From Roseibium hamelinense (GTDB lineage: Bacteria > Pseudomonadota > Alphaproteobacteria > Rhizobiales > Stappiaceae): 64,000 nucleotides of DNA. Position numbers and translations under genes: made by a program. Below are positions 19,764 through 32,715 of the stretch, in pieces. Within the stretch, counting starts at the first letter, position 1; the number at the start of each line of letters is the position of its first letter. Where the stretch lies: the NCBI RefSeq assembly GCF_007830545.1, contig NZ_VLLF01000002.1, positions 186,001-250,000 of the forward strand. Direction: 5' to 3'. Under the pieces are notes generated by a model, which did not search any database, had not been told where the DNA came from, and saw only the letters and a program-made list of their open reading frames with translations.

Positions 19764-20665
19764 GGCGCAAAAAACGGCAATCAGAACTCAGCCCGATCGA
19801 AGCCGACCTGGCTCCGCGCGGGCGGGGCGTTGCCCGTTTGCACCGGCAGCCGATCTGGAATGCCGCTGGCCGCTTGAATGAGTTGCCGCGCTGGACCGGA
19901 ACGGCGGCAGCCTTGGGCTTTTTGACCCTCACGATCAGTTATGGGATCGTTCTTGGTGGTTATAGCCGTGAAGTTTCTGACGCTCTTCTAAGTGCTTCTG
20001 GTCTTGGGATCGAAGCAGTCAAGCTGTCCGGTCAGCGCGAAACCGATGACTTCCAAATTCTCGAAGCACTTGAAATCGAGCAGGGCGACTCTTTGGCTCT
20101 TTACAACGCTGAAGCGGCTCGTGAACGGCTGACCAATCTGGCATGGGTCAAAACCGCTTCTGTGATGAAGCTGTATCCGGGTACCTTGAAGATCAGCATT
20201 GAAGAGCGTGTTCCTTATGCACTTTGGCAGCGCGGCGATGTGGTCTCGATCATCAATCAGAATGGTGACGTGATCACCGACGATGTGGACGGGCGCTACG
20301 CCAATCTGCTGTTGGTCGTCAATCATGGTGCGCAGCGCAGGGCCGGTGAGATCATGGATGCGCTCGACAAGTTTCCGGAGTTGCGGCCACGGGTCAGGGC
20401 GGCGTTCCTGGTCAGCCAGCGTCGCTGGGACATTCTGCTTGAGAACGATATTTCAGTCCGGCTGCCGGAAGACAACATTGTTTCTGCGCTTGCCGATCTC
20501 GTTGAAATGGATGCGGAGAACGGCCTTTTGACACGTGACATTGTGGCCGTCGATATGCGTCTTTCCGACCGTGTTGTTGTGCGTTTGACCGAAGAAGCGG
20601 CTGAACGCCGCCGCGAAACCACCGGCAACGGTGAGCGCCTCGTCAAAATGGGGCGCCGCACATGA
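19751..20665 (+). CDS. ftsQ: cell division protein FtsQ
   Basis: Bitopic division protein of 304 aa: a basic cytoplasmic N-terminus, one membrane helix ([18 protein letters not shown]), a POTRA domain starting at VKLSGQ, and a beta domain with [15 protein letters not shown] and [10 protein letters not shown]. No ATG fits. The TTG at 19751 has AGAGGA 6 bases upstream (19739-19744) and is the likely start, overlapping the end of ddl; a TTG at 19730 is the alternative. FtsQ joins FtsL and FtsB in signalling to FtsW and FtsI. Confidence 0.92.
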   Translation: MLSIRRKKRQSELSPIEADLAPRGRGVARLHRQPIWNAAGRLNELPRWTGTAAALGFLTLTISYGIVLGGYSREVSDALLSASGLGIEAVKLSGQRETDDFQILEALEIEQGDSLALYNAEAARERLTNLAWVKTASVMKLYPGTLKISIEERVPYALWQRGDVVSIINQNGDVITDDVDGRYANLLLVVNHGAQRRAGEIMDALDKFPELRPRVRAAFLVSQRRWDILLENDISVRLPEDNIVSALADLVEMDAENGLLTRDIVAVDMRLSDRVVVRLTEEAAERRRETTGNGERLVKMGRRT

Positions 20666-21984
20666 GCCGTCCGACCTCCGTTTTGTACCTCCCGCGCATG
20701 CGCCCGCTTCCCGGGCGCCGTGCCGTCGTCATGTCGGTGCTCGACATCGGATCGACCAAAATCTGTTGCCTGATTGCCAAGCTGACGCCCCGCGAAGACG
20801 GTGCCGTGCTTCCTGGCCGGTCCCACGCGATCGAGGTGCTGGGCTACGGATATCAGCGCTCTCAGGGCATTAAGTCTGGCGTTGTGGTGGATATGGATGC
20901 GGCCGAACATGCAATTCGTCTGGCGGTCGACAGCGCTGAGCGCATGGCAGGTGTCACGGTTGAATCCCTGATCGCGAACGTCAGTTGCGGCCGCTTGCAA
21001 AGCGAGATTTTCAGCGCTTCTGTTCCGCTTGCCGGAGACAGTGTCAGCGAAGCGGATATACAGCGCGTGCTGTCAGCTGGTTCGTCACATTCTTTGACTG
21101 ACGGACGCGCAGTCACCCATGCGCTGCCGATTTCCTACACGCTCGACGGCAATCGCGGCATCCGCGATCCACGTGGCATGATGGGCGCCAAGCTCGGCGT
21201 AGACATGCAGGTCGTGACTTCGGAAGTGCCGCCGGTCCGCAATCTCGAGCTGTGCATCAATCGTGGCCACCTTCATGTTGAAACACTGGTCGCAACGCCT
21301 TTCGCCAGTGGTCTGTCAACGCTTGTGAATGACGAGACCGAGCTGGGTGTTGCCTGTATCGACATGGGCGGTGGCACGACGACGCTGTCGGTGTTTGTTG
21401 AAGGCCATATGGTGCATCTGGATGCGATTGCCGTGGGTGGTCAGCATGTCACCATGGATATTGCCCGGGCCTTTGCGACGCGCCTGCAGGATGCCGAACG
21501 CCTGAAAACCCTTCACGGATCGCCCCTGGCCAGCAGCGCGGACGACCGCGACATGCTGACCGTGCCGCCGCTTGAAAGCGACAGCGATCTGCCAAATCAA
21601 ATCCCCCGCTCGGCTCTGACACGGGTTATCCGGCCGCGGGTTGAAGAAATTCTTGAACTTGTGCGTGACCGTTTAACGGCGTCCGGCTTTGCCGGACGGG
21701 TCGGCAAACAGATCGTGCTGACTGGTGGTGCCAGCCAGCTCACAGGTTTGAGTGAAGTTGCGCGCCGTGTTCTGGGCCGCAACGTTCGTCTTGGCCGGCC
21801 TTTAGGCGTCGCCGGTCTTCCGGAGGCAGCTAAGGGTCCGGCATTCGCCGCGGCCGTTGGTCTCCTCATCTACCCGCAGGTCGCCCAGATCGAGCAGTTC
21901 GAACACAAGAACCGCCGGTCTGGATGGGGTGGACAAACTGGCTACCTGGCCCGCGTTGGCCAGTGGATCAGGGAGAGCTTTTGA
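20662..21984 (+). CDS. ftsA: cell division protein FtsA
   Basis: Actin-fold ATPase that tethers FtsZ to the membrane, 440 aa. ATP-binding motifs are DIGSTKI (phosphate 1), [10 protein letters not shown] (phosphate 2) and LTGGASQL (adenosine). An amphipathic C-terminal stretch ([19 protein letters not shown]) serves as the membrane anchor. It overlaps ftsQ by 4 bases. Confidence 0.96.
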   Translation: MSRPTSVLYLPRMRPLPGRRAVVMSVLDIGSTKICCLIAKLTPREDGAVLPGRSHAIEVLGYGYQRSQGIKSGVVVDMDAAEHAIRLAVDSAERMAGVTVESLIANVSCGRLQSEIFSASVPLAGDSVSEADIQRVLSAGSSHSLTDGRAVTHALPISYTLDGNRGIRDPRGMMGAKLGVDMQVVTSEVPPVRNLELCINRGHLHVETLVATPFASGLSTLVNDETELGVACIDMGGGTTTLSVFVEGHMVHLDAIAVGGQHVTMDIARAFATRLQDAERLKTLHGSPLASSADDRDMLTVPPLESDSDLPNQIPRSALTRVIRPRVEEILELVRDRLTASGFAGRVGKQIVLTGGASQLTGLSEVARRVLGRNVRLGRPLGVAGLPEAAKGPAFAAAVGLLIYPQVAQIEQFEHKNRRSGWGGQTGYLARVGQWIRESF

Positions 21985-22082
21985 CCATGAGCGAAGGACA
22001 GGATCTGCCGGAAACGGCTGACGAGATTAGGGAAGAAGATGGGCCCCAGAATTCGGGGGCTCAAGAGGGTCGCGAGGATACT

Positions 22083-23834
22083 ATGACCATCAACCTGAAG
22101 ATGCCCGACATTCAGGAGCTGAAGCCGCGTATTACGGTCTTCGGCGTCGGCGGCGCGGGCGGAAACGCCGTCAATAACATGATCACAGCGGGCCTCCAGG
22201 GCTGCGACTTTGTCGTGGCCAACACGGATGCCCAGGCACTTGCCATGAACCACTCCGAACGTCTTGTTCAAATGGGTGTGGCGGTGACTGAAGGCCTTGG
22301 AGCCGGATCCCAGCCAGAAGTCGGCGGTGCAGCTGCCGAGGAAGTGATCGACGAGATCAACGACCACTTGTCCGGTTCCCATATGGTGTTCATCACTGCT
22401 GGCATGGGCGGTGGCACCGGTACGGGTGCAGCTCCGGTGATTGCCCGGGCGGCACGCGAGCAGGGTATTCTGACCGTTGGTGTGGTCACCAAGCCGTTCC
22501 AGTTCGAAGGTGCGCGCCGTATGCGTATCGCCGATGCGGGAATTGAAGAACTGCAACGTAATGTCGACACGCTGATTGTGATTCCGAACCAGAACCTGTT
22601 CCGGATCGCCAACGCGCAAACGACATTTGCCGATGCATTCGCGATGGCCGACCAGGTCCTTTACTCCGGTGTTGCCTGCATCACCGACCTGATGGTCAAG
22701 GAAGGCCTGATCAATCTCGATTTTGCTGACGTGCGCTCTGTTATGCGCGGCATGGGCAAAGCAATGATGGGCACCGGCGAAGCTTCAGGCGAAAAGCGGG
22801 CACAGCAAGCAGCTGAAGCTGCCATTGCAAACCCGCTGCTGGACGAATCCTCGATGAAAGGAGCCAAAGGCCTTCTGATCTCGATTACGGGCGGCAACGA
22901 CCTGACCCTGTTCGAGGTCGATGAAGCAGCGACACGGATCCGCGAAGAAGTGGATTCGGATGCCAACATCATCTTGGGCGCAACGTTCGACGAAACACTC
23001 GACGGGATCATCAGGGTCTCCGTTGTGGCAACCGGGATCGACCGGGAAGCCGACATGGAAGGCTCTTACGAGGCCATGGCGGGAAACGTGTCAGCGGCGC
23101 CGCGGGTTGAAACCACGGCGCCAGCAGCAAAACCGACGGCACAGCCCCGGGCCCAGGAAGCTGCAGCTCAGGCTGTGGCAAACCTCGAGCGCGAACTGGC
23201 CATCCCGGAGCCGGCTCCGGTTTCCGCCAGTTCTGATCCGGAAGTCGAGATCACGCGGTTCCAGCCGTCTCCCGATCTGCTGACCGACAACGCACCATTG
23301 GTTGACTACGAGCACGAAGCGCCGAAAGCTGAAGCCGAGTCACAGCAGGTCAACCAGCCATACATCCCGCCCGCAGCCGAGCAGCACAGCCCGTCGCCGC
23401 GCATGCCGCGGGTCGAAGATTTCCCGCCGATCGCTCAGCGTGAAATCATGGCTCAGAAAACGGATGCACCGGCAGCAACACCTGCTGCTCAGCAGGCACC
23501 AGAGCACCAGGCACCGGCAACCCATTTCCATGAAGACGAGGAAGAGCGCCGTCCGATGGGGCTTCTGCGCCGCCTGGCGAATGGTCTCGGCCGCCGCGAT
23601 GACGAAGACGAACTGGATCACGAACCGCAGGCACAACGCGCGGCACCGGTTCAGGCTCCGCGTCCTGCAGCGGCTCAAACTCCAGCTGCGCCGCGGGCTC
23701 CGCAGCAGCGTTCGGCAAACCACGGCGCCGCCGGTCAATTGGATACGACCGGCCGTCCGACACCCAAGCCCGTCGCGCATACCGATGACGAGCAACTCGA
23801 GATCCCGGCATTCTTGCGGCGACAAGCCAATTGA
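22083..23834 (+). CDS. ftsZ: cell division GTPase FtsZ
   Basis: Tubulin homologue that forms the division ring, 583 aa. The GTPase domain has [13 protein letters not shown] and the tubulin signature [11 protein letters not shown] long Pro/Ala/Gln-rich disordered linker of about 240 residues follows, ending in the conserved C-terminal peptide EIPAFLRRQ that binds FtsA and ZipA-like partners. I chose the ATG at 22083 ([17 protein letters not shown]) because GAGGA lies 5 bases upstream and alphaproteobacterial FtsZ begins this way; an open acidic extension to an ATG at 21987 exists. Confidence 0.96.
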   Translation: MTINLKMPDIQELKPRITVFGVGGAGGNAVNNMITAGLQGCDFVVANTDAQALAMNHSERLVQMGVAVTEGLGAGSQPEVGGAAAEEVIDEINDHLSGSHMVFITAGMGGGTGTGAAPVIARAAREQGILTVGVVTKPFQFEGARRMRIADAGIEELQRNVDTLIVIPNQNLFRIANAQTTFADAFAMADQVLYSGVACITDLMVKEGLINLDFADVRSVMRGMGKAMMGTGEASGEKRAQQAAEAAIANPLLDESSMKGAKGLLISITGGNDLTLFEVDEAATRIREEVDSDANIILGATFDETLDGIIRVSVVATGIDREADMEGSYEAMAGNVSAAPRVETTAPAAKPTAQPRAQEAAAQAVANLERELAIPEPAPVSASSDPEVEITRFQPSPDLLTDNAPLVDYEHEAPKAEAESQQVNQPYIPPAAEQHSPSPRMPRVEDFPPIAQREIMAQKTDAPAATPAAQQAPEHQAPATHFHEDEEERRPMGLLRRLANGLGRRDDEDELDHEPQAQRAAPVQAPRPAAAQTPAAPRAPQQRSANHGAAGQLDTTGRPTPKPVAHTDDEQLEIPAFLRRQAN

Positions 23835-23865
23835 TTCGCTGAGCGATTCTCTTCCCTTCTCGGTA

Positions 23866-23917
23866 CAGCCTGGACCTGTTGGTCTGGGCTGTTTCCGTAA
23901 GGGAACGGAAACCTTTT
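23866..23917 (+). terminator. tandem-hairpin terminator after ftsZ
   Basis: CAGCCTGGAC (23866-23875) pairs with GTCTGGGCTG (23882-23891) over 10 bp with two G-U pairs. Directly after it TTTCCGT (23892-23898) pairs with ACGGAAA (23905-23911), followed by CCTTTTGATTTTC. The first hairpin is strong and the U-tract modest. It would close the division operon before lpxC. Confidence 0.6.
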
Positions 23918-24090
23918 GATTTTCAGAGGGTTGCTGGCCTGTGGACCGTTACAAAGCGTAATAAAGCTTTATTTCAACGCACCCGGCCGCATAGGTATGT
24001 TCTGGCCTCAAGCGCGACCGTTAACAGTTCGTAATGTCCCGTTGCGCATTTCGAACCGTTTGCCATCACGTGGCAGAAAGGCTGGGTTTC

Positions 24091-25035
24091 ATGACATATC
24101 GCATCGACCGCCAGACAACACTCGCGGATCAGGTGACATTGACCGGGATTGGTGTGCATTCCGGAAAACCCGCCTCAATTACACTGTTACCGGCTGAGGC
24201 TGGTGCGGGGATTGTGTTTCACCGCACTGACGTCGCGACCGCGAGGGAAATTCCCGCACGGTGGGACCAGGTATCTGCAACCGCACTGTGCACTGTTCTT
24301 CAGGATCCTGCCAAAGACGGTTTGTCCACCGTTGAGCACCTGATGGCTGCGCTGTCTGGTCTGGGTGTCGATAATCTGATTGTCGAAATCGACGGTCCGG
24401 AAATGCCAATCATGGATGGCAGCAGCACTGTATTTGTCGATGCGATCGACCAGGTCGGTCTAAAGCGTCTCGACCGTGCGCGCCGGTGTCTTAAAATCAA
24501 GAAGACCGTTCGCGTCGACAACGGAAGCGCGTGGTGCGAGCTTGTGCCGCATCACACGACGCGGTTTGATGTGACGATTGATTTCGATACCCCCCTGATC
24601 GGCCGTCAGGCATTTGCAGCTGACATGACACCGGATGTTTTCCGCACCGAGCTGAGCCGCGCTCGAACATTTGGCAATGTCAGTGACGTTGAGCAGCTCT
24701 GGAAAATGGGCTTTGCGCTCGGGTCATCGCTGGAGAACTCAGTAGCAATCTCAGAGGGTAAGGTTCTCAATCCGGAAGGCACACGCTGGCCGGACGAATT
24801 TGCCCGTCACAAGGCGCTTGATGCAGTCGGTGATCTGGCTCTTGCTGGCTTGCCGATCCTCGGCATGTACCGCTCTTTCAAGGGTGGGCACAAAATGAAC
24901 CACGCAATCCTCGTCAAATTGTTCGAAGATGTGGCGAACTACGAAATCGTAGAAGCGCCTGCAAGTTTTCGCGAAGTTGGTCAGGGTAAAAATGCCGCGC
25001 TAGCGGCTGCAGCTTTCGGTCCAGATCACTCCTAG
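24091..25035 (+). CDS. lpxC: UDP-3-O-acyl-N-acetylglucosamine deacetylase
   Basis: Zinc hydrolase for the committed step of lipid A synthesis, 314 aa. Zinc ligands His83 (VEHLMAA), His240 and Asp244 (HKALD) and catalytic His267 (GHKMNH) all align within a few residues of the E. coli positions. The ATG at 24091 (MTYRIDRQ) fits the family; the open frame to 24034 is upstream leader. It is separated from ftsZ by 256 bp with a terminator, so it likely has its own promoter. Confidence 0.96.
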   Translation: MTYRIDRQTTLADQVTLTGIGVHSGKPASITLLPAEAGAGIVFHRTDVATAREIPARWDQVSATALCTVLQDPAKDGLSTVEHLMAALSGLGVDNLIVEIDGPEMPIMDGSSTVFVDAIDQVGLKRLDRARRCLKIKKTVRVDNGSAWCELVPHHTTRFDVTIDFDTPLIGRQAFAADMTPDVFRTELSRARTFGNVSDVEQLWKMGFALGSSLENSVAISEGKVLNPEGTRWPDEFARHKALDAVGDLALAGLPILGMYRSFKGGHKMNHAILVKLFEDVANYEIVEAPASFREVGQGKNAALAAAAFGPDHS

Positions 25036-25231
25036 CGGGTTCGGTCTGTTGGGATCCGAGTTGTTTTGGGCGTTTGTGCCATAAAAAAGCTCAAAAAAAA
25101 CGCCACACTACAAGGTTAGGGGCGTGACGAAGGGCGGCATTATCCGCTAAAGACTCCTGCAATCGCGAATTGGAATATCGACCGGCCTGAAAGCATATGG
25201 CTTTGCAAGGCGCGGGTGAAGGAGTGAAAGC

Positions 25232-26098
25232 GTGAAATCAATGGGCTCAGCGTCTGCGACTTTTTCAAGAAGCGGCCGAGTAACCTTTCTCAAGGTTGCC
25301 GCCATCCTAGCCCCTCTGGCGCTAGCTGCCTGTTCTTCCACGGGCGAAAGCGACGACCTTGCGCTGAACGATACCCCCGCTGAAGTGCTTTACAACGAAG
25401 GACTCGCGCTGCGTGCGCAGGGCAAGCTGTCCGACGCGGACAAAAAATTTACCGAGCTCGATCGGCTTTATCCCTATTCCGAATACGCCAAGAAGTCTTT
25501 GATCAATATGGCGTACATCAACTTCAGCCGCGGCAAATATGCCGAAGCAATCACGGCCGCGCGCCGCTTTCTCACGCTGTATCCGGGCAATGAAGACGCA
25601 GCCTACGCGCTGTACATCATCGGTCAGAGCTACTTCCGTCAAATGCCGGATATCACACGCGACCAGTCGGCTACCGAAAAGGCATCCGCGGCATTCGCAG
25701 AGCTTCTGCAACGTTATCCGGACAGTGAATATGCCGCCGATGCCGAGGCCAAGCTGCGGGTCACCCAAGACCAGCTTGCCGGTAAGGAAATGCAGGTCGG
25801 CCGCTTCTACTTGAACAAGCGCAATTACATTGCTTCCATCAACCGGTTCAAGACGGTCGTGCTGCAATACCAAACGACCCGGCACGTTGAAGAAGCGCTC
25901 TTCCGTTTGACCGAATCCTATTATGCTCTTGGTGTTGTCAGCGAGGCTCAAACCGCAGCCGCGGTCCTTGGGCACAACTTTCCTGACACCCAGTGGTACA
26001 AGGACGCCTACTCCCTCTTGAATGAGGGCGGTTATCAGCCATCTGAAGACACTGGTAGCTGGATCAGTAAGGCGTTCAGAGGTATCAACGTCTTCTGA
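25232..26098 (+). CDS. bamD: outer membrane assembly lipoprotein BamD
   Basis: Lipoprotein of the BAM complex, 288 aa. The signal peptide ends in the lipobox LAAC with Cys34; five or so TPR-like repeats follow (YNEGLALRAQGKLSDADKKF, YSEYAKKS and others). I chose the GTG at 25232 because AAGGAG (25219-25224) is 7 bases upstream; the in-frame ATG at 25241 would be 16 bases away. It lies between lpxC and recN, as in many relatives. Confidence 0.92.
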   Translation: MKSMGSASATFSRSGRVTFLKVAAILAPLALAACSSTGESDDLALNDTPAEVLYNEGLALRAQGKLSDADKKFTELDRLYPYSEYAKKSLINMAYINFSRGKYAEAITAARRFLTLYPGNEDAAYALYIIGQSYFRQMPDITRDQSATEKASAAFAELLQRYPDSEYAADAEAKLRVTQDQLAGKEMQVGRFYLNKRNYIASINRFKTVVLQYQTTRHVEEALFRLTESYYALGVVSEAQTAAAVLGHNFPDTQWYKDAYSLLNEGGYQPSEDTGSWISKAFRGINVF

Positions 26099-26126
26099 TT
26101 TTCGGAAAAATCGGGAGCACCTCTTT

Positions 26127-27797
26127 ATGCTTGTCACGCTGTCCATTCGTGACATCGTCCTCATCGACCGCCTTGACCTCGATTTTGCCCCCGGTATGTC
26201 GGTACTGACCGGCGAGACCGGTGCGGGAAAATCAATCCTGCTGGACTCTCTCTCGCTTGCCATCGGCGGGCGCGGAGATGCCGATCTGGTCCGTCACGGC
26301 GAAACACAAGGGCAGGTTACCGCGGTATTCGACGTGCCGGGACATCATGCCGTGCGCAGCCTCCTGAAAGAAAATGATGTCGACGATGATGGCGATATCA
26401 TTTTGCGCCGGGTGCAAACTTCCGACGGCCGCACGCGTGCCTTCATCAATGATCAGCCGGTCAGTGTAGGCCTGATGCGTCAGGCTGGCACACTATTGGT
26501 CGAAATCCATGGTCAGCACGACGACCGGGCATTGGTTGACCCGGACAGTCATCGGATGCTCGTCGATTCCTTTGCCGGGCTTCAGGGTGAGACGGAAGCT
26601 GTCGGCAAGGCCTATTCCGACTGGCGCGCTGCCGAAAAGTCTGTGCGCGATCATGAATCCCGTATCGATAAGGCGCGGCAGGAGGCTGATTTCCTGAAAT
26701 CCGCAGTCGATGAGCTTACGACGCTGGCGCCGCAGGCTGGTGAAGAAGAGGCCTTGGCCGAGCGACGCACGACTATGATGCAGGCCGAAAAGATCGCTGG
26801 AGATCTCAACGAAGCATTTGAGACTTTAAACGGGGGGGCGTCGCCGATCCCTGAACTTGCCAGCTTGTTACGCCGCATGGAGCGCAAGGCGGATCAGGTG
26901 CCCAATTTGCTGAACGGCCCTGTTACTGCGATTGCCGCGGCGTTGGACCAGCTTGAAGAAGCGCGTGGTGGTTTGGAAGCCGCCCTTCGGGAAACGGATT
27001 TTGATCCGCGCGAGCTTGAAACCGTTGAAGAGCGGCTGTTTGCGCTGCGGGCTGCGTCCAGGAAGTTCTCTGTTCCTGTGGATGAACTGGGTGCGCTGTC
27101 CGCACGCATGGCGGACGACCTGGCGGATCTTGATGCGGGTGAAGACAAGTTGACCGGCTTGAAAGAGGCCGCGCTCAAAGCACGCGCTGCATTCGATGAA
27201 AAGGCGCAAAAGCTCTCGCAGAAACGCGTGAAAGCCGCGCGCGCACTCGAAAAAGCTGTGGCTGCGGAACTTCCGGCACTCAAGCTGGAGCGGGCGAAGT
27301 TTATCGTGGAGATCGCCAGCGATCCGGAGAATGGCGGCCGCACCGGCATTGATCAGATGGAATTCCACGTTCAAACCAATCCGGGTACCAAGCCGGGGCC
27401 GATGATGAAAGTGGCCTCGGGCGGCGAGTTGTCCCGGTTCCTGCTGGCATTGAAAGTATCCTTGGCAGACAAGGGCTCAGCTCCGACCTTGGTGTTTGAC
27501 GAGATTGATACCGGTGTTGGCGGCGCCGTTGCAGAAGCAATTGGTCTGCGTCTTGCCCGTTTGGCGGCGCAGGTGCAGGTGCTGACCGTTACCCACGCGC
27601 CCCAGGTGGCGGCCCGCGCTGAAGGGCATTTCCTCATCGCAAAAGAGCAAGCGAGCAAAGACCGTGTTGCAACGCGGGTTCGCCGGATTGACGAAGGTCA
27701 CCGCCGTGAAGAAATTGCGCGTATGCTTGCCGGAAGCGTGATTACCGAAGAAGCCCGGGCAGCGGCCGGAAAACTGATCGCCGAAGCAGCCTCCTGA
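26127..27797 (+). CDS. recN: DNA repair ATPase RecN
   Basis: SMC-like repair protein of 556 aa. Walker A GETGAGKS is at residues 29-36, a coiled-coil middle region carries heptads around 160-380, and the C-terminal half has SGGELSRF (signature) and LVFDEIDTGVGG (Walker B). It acts early in double-strand break repair. The ATG at 26127 follows GGGAG by 8 bases; an upstream ATG lies inside bamD. It is probably cotranscribed with bamD (28-bp gap). Confidence 0.95.
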   Translation: MLVTLSIRDIVLIDRLDLDFAPGMSVLTGETGAGKSILLDSLSLAIGGRGDADLVRHGETQGQVTAVFDVPGHHAVRSLLKENDVDDDGDIILRRVQTSDGRTRAFINDQPVSVGLMRQAGTLLVEIHGQHDDRALVDPDSHRMLVDSFAGLQGETEAVGKAYSDWRAAEKSVRDHESRIDKARQEADFLKSAVDELTTLAPQAGEEEALAERRTTMMQAEKIAGDLNEAFETLNGGASPIPELASLLRRMERKADQVPNLLNGPVTAIAAALDQLEEARGGLEAALRETDFDPRELETVEERLFALRAASRKFSVPVDELGALSARMADDLADLDAGEDKLTGLKEAALKARAAFDEKAQKLSQKRVKAARALEKAVAAELPALKLERAKFIVEIASDPENGGRTGIDQMEFHVQTNPGTKPGPMMKVASGGELSRFLLALKVSLADKGSAPTLVFDEIDTGVGGAVAEAIGLRLARLAAQVQVLTVTHAPQVAARAEGHFLIAKEQASKDRVATRVRRIDEGHRREEIARMLAGSVITEEARAAAGKLIAEAAS

Positions 27798-30326
<2,529 letters not shown>

Positions 30327-30399
30327 GGTAAGAATTTTTATTTTGGAATAAATGGCGTAAAATATTATATATTGTCAATAATAGCAGTTATCATAGGTC

Positions 30400-30414
30400 G
30401 ATCAATATTTGATC
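30400..30414. promoter_or_regulatory. palindromic candidate operator upstream of the chemoreceptor
   Basis: GATCAA-TAT-TTGATC is a perfect inverted repeat with 6-bp arms in an AT-rich 164-bp gap, about 77 bp upstream of the chemoreceptor start. The binding protein is unknown. Confidence 0.4.
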
Positions 30415-30490
30415 ATTTCTCTGCATTATTGTTAATCACCAAGTAATCAAAATTCCCGATAGTCGCCCCTGTGAATTGGAGGGGTGGCGT

Positions 30491-32548
30491 ATGAAGCGCA
30501 TCAAGTTACAGATCGCCTTACTGGCGACCATACCGATGATTGCGGTCATCGCCTTTGCATCTTTTTCGGTATATGTGCGCTCGATCGAGTTGTCGAAGCA
30601 CGCATTCTTGCGCCCCTTGACGCAGGTTGCCGAGAATGCCGGCAATCTGGTGCATGAGTTGCAAAAAGAACGCGGTATAAGCGTCGGTCTGGTCAAGTCA
30701 GATTACAACACTGGCAACCGCCAGACCCTTTTGACACAACGTCCGAAGACTGACGCGGCGCTTCAGACATTCACCGGTTATCTTGCTGGCCTTGACCTGA
30801 ATGACGCGCATCTGCAGAGCGAACTCGAGCATATTTCCACTCGCCTTGAAAAAGTGTCCGGGTTTCGCAGTGCGGTCGATGGAAAGGCGTTCACTGCCGG
30901 CGACATCGTCAAGAATTATACGGCCGAAATCGAGGAGCTGATCCATCTGATCGGACTGGCCGTCGAGGCCAGCCCGTCACAGGCCGTTACCGTTGAGATG
31001 TTCCCCTATCTGACCATTGTTGAGGCGATGGAGGCCGGTGGTCTTGAGCGGGCGCAAGGTGCGAGCCTGCTAAACGAATTCAACGCCAGCGGCGAGGTTA
31101 ACTTCAACACCTACAAAGCCTTTATGACGCAATTCGGCGGTGAGCGGGCATTCCTTAAGGAATTCGATGCGATTGCGACGGCGGAGCAGCGTTCGCTTTT
31201 TGATGCCACGGTAACAGACGCTGATGTTGCCAAAACCCTTGATTGGCGTCAGCAAATACAGAACCTTCCGGCCACGCAAGATGCTGGCGGTCTGGAAGGT
31301 GTGGCTTGGTTTGCACAAGCCACGAAGCGCCTGAACCTCATGAAAGAAGTCTCAGATAATTTCATCATACGCGCCGAGGCAGCGGCGGCAACGGATGCGG
31401 CGCGCCTAAATACTGAGATATGGACTCTCGGCATGCTCGCATTTCTGGTTGTGGCGGGCACAATCGGTATTTCGACCTTCCAAGTCTGGCGCATCAGTTA
31501 CATTCTCGGCCATCAGCGAGACAGCATCGAGGAACTGGCCGAGGGCAGTCTTGACACAGCCATCGACTACACCGACCGGCCGGATGAGATCGGCGATATA
31601 GCCCGGGCAACGGAAGTGTTTCGTGGCAACATGCTTCGCCAGCGGGAGCTGGAAGCGGCCGAAGAAAAAAACCGGGCAACCATCAAACGCCGCCGCCAAC
31701 AGCTCGAAGACGCCATTCAGACATTTGAGGCGACCGTCGCCGAGGTTCAAAAGACGCTTGAAGTTGAAACTGATGCAGTAGGCAACGCGGCATCTGAAAT
31801 GATCAGTATTGCACATGAAGCCGACCGGCAGGCTTTGTCGGCGGCTTCTGCGACCGAGGAGGCGACAACAAACGTTCAGTCCGTTGCCTCAGCGGCCGCG
31901 CAACTTTCCGCATCGATCAACGAGATTAGCCGGCAGGCCGATGTCGCTACCGAAACGGCCTCATTGGCAGCTGACACGGCTCAAAGCACCGACCGGGATG
32001 TCGCGGCTCTGGCCGATGCTGCCGACAGCATCGGCGAAGTGATCGAGATGATCCGCGCGATTGCCGAACAAACAAACCTTCTAGCGCTCAACGCCACGAT
32101 TGAGGCCGCGCGAGCCGGGGAAGCGGGCAAAGGCTTTGCCGTTGTGGCGGCTGAAGTGAAGGAACTTTCTACCCAGACCGCTAAGGCTACGGACCAAATC
32201 GGTACACAGATTGGCGATATTCAAGGCTCAACCAAAAAAGCCGTTGAGAGCATAAGGAGCATCGTCGAGCGCATCGAGGAGGTTCAGTCGATTTCCGGCG
32301 CGATAGCGGCCGCTGTTGAACAGCAAAATGCAGCTACCTCGGAAATTACCCAGTCCATTACCTACGCGTCAGACGGTGCGACGGCGGCCTCCGGCAATGT
32401 TGCAAACGTGTCTGGTTCGATCGAGCAAGCCCGCCAGCAATCAGAGGGTATGGGAGCAACCGCAGGCCAGTTGGCCACCGTGGCCGGAGAATTGTCGGGG
32501 GCTATCAAAACGTTTCTTGAAAGCGTGCGCGACAACCGAGCTGCCTAG
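30491..32548 (+). CDS. methyl-accepting chemotaxis protein with NIT sensor domain
   Basis: A 685-aa chemoreceptor. A first membrane helix near residues 8-30 is followed by a periplasmic domain whose [11 protein letters not shown] motif is typical of the nitrate/nitrite-sensing NIT family. A second helix ([14 protein letters not shown]) near 316-332, a HAMP domain, and a long cytoplasmic signalling domain follow. The highly conserved hairpin tip ([20 protein letters not shown]) sits at about 523-542. The ATG at 30491 has GGAGGGG 6 bases upstream. The protein ends in ESVRDNRAA, without a CheR-tethering pentapeptide. No che genes are nearby, so it is an orphan receptor. Confidence 0.9.
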   Translation: MKRIKLQIALLATIPMIAVIAFASFSVYVRSIELSKHAFLRPLTQVAENAGNLVHELQKERGISVGLVKSDYNTGNRQTLLTQRPKTDAALQTFTGYLAGLDLNDAHLQSELEHISTRLEKVSGFRSAVDGKAFTAGDIVKNYTAEIEELIHLIGLAVEASPSQAVTVEMFPYLTIVEAMEAGGLERAQGASLLNEFNASGEVNFNTYKAFMTQFGGERAFLKEFDAIATAEQRSLFDATVTDADVAKTLDWRQQIQNLPATQDAGGLEGVAWFAQATKRLNLMKEVSDNFIIRAEAAAATDAARLNTEIWTLGMLAFLVVAGTIGISTFQVWRISYILGHQRDSIEELAEGSLDTAIDYTDRPDEIGDIARATEVFRGNMLRQRELEAAEEKNRATIKRRRQQLEDAIQTFEATVAEVQKTLEVETDAVGNAASEMISIAHEADRQALSAASATEEATTNVQSVASAAAQLSASINEISRQADVATETASLAADTAQSTDRDVAALADAADSIGEVIEMIRAIAEQTNLLALNATIEAARAGEAGKGFAVVAAEVKELSTQTAKATDQIGTQIGDIQGSTKKAVESIRSIVERIEEVQSISGAIAAAVEQQNAATSEITQSITYASDGATAASGNVANVSGSIEQARQQSEGMGATAGQLATVAGELSGAIKTFLESVRDNRAA

Positions 32549-32576
32549 CACCTAGCCAATTCGCAAGAGTATGAAC

Positions 32577-32607
32577 GCTCCGGACAGTTGTTTGTCCGGG
32601 GCTTTTT
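32577..32607 (+). terminator. rho-independent terminator after the chemoreceptor gene
   Basis: GCTCCGGACA (32577-32586) pairs with TGTCCGGGGC (32593-32602) over 10 bp with one G-T pair, a 6-base loop and TTTTT directly after. Confidence 0.88.
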
Positions 32608-32715
32608 CGTCTCTTGCAAAGGTTTCCTCAGAAACTTCGGCATGATGCCTCGTCCTTGACATGGTTGTTGCTATATTGTTCTCACGAGCAAACAGCAAGA
32701 ATCGTGACGTAATGA

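Noticed and set aside
30432-30446. CtrA box upstream of the chemoreceptor
   Set aside because: TTAA-N7-GTAA has a mismatched second half; weaker than the site at 35188.
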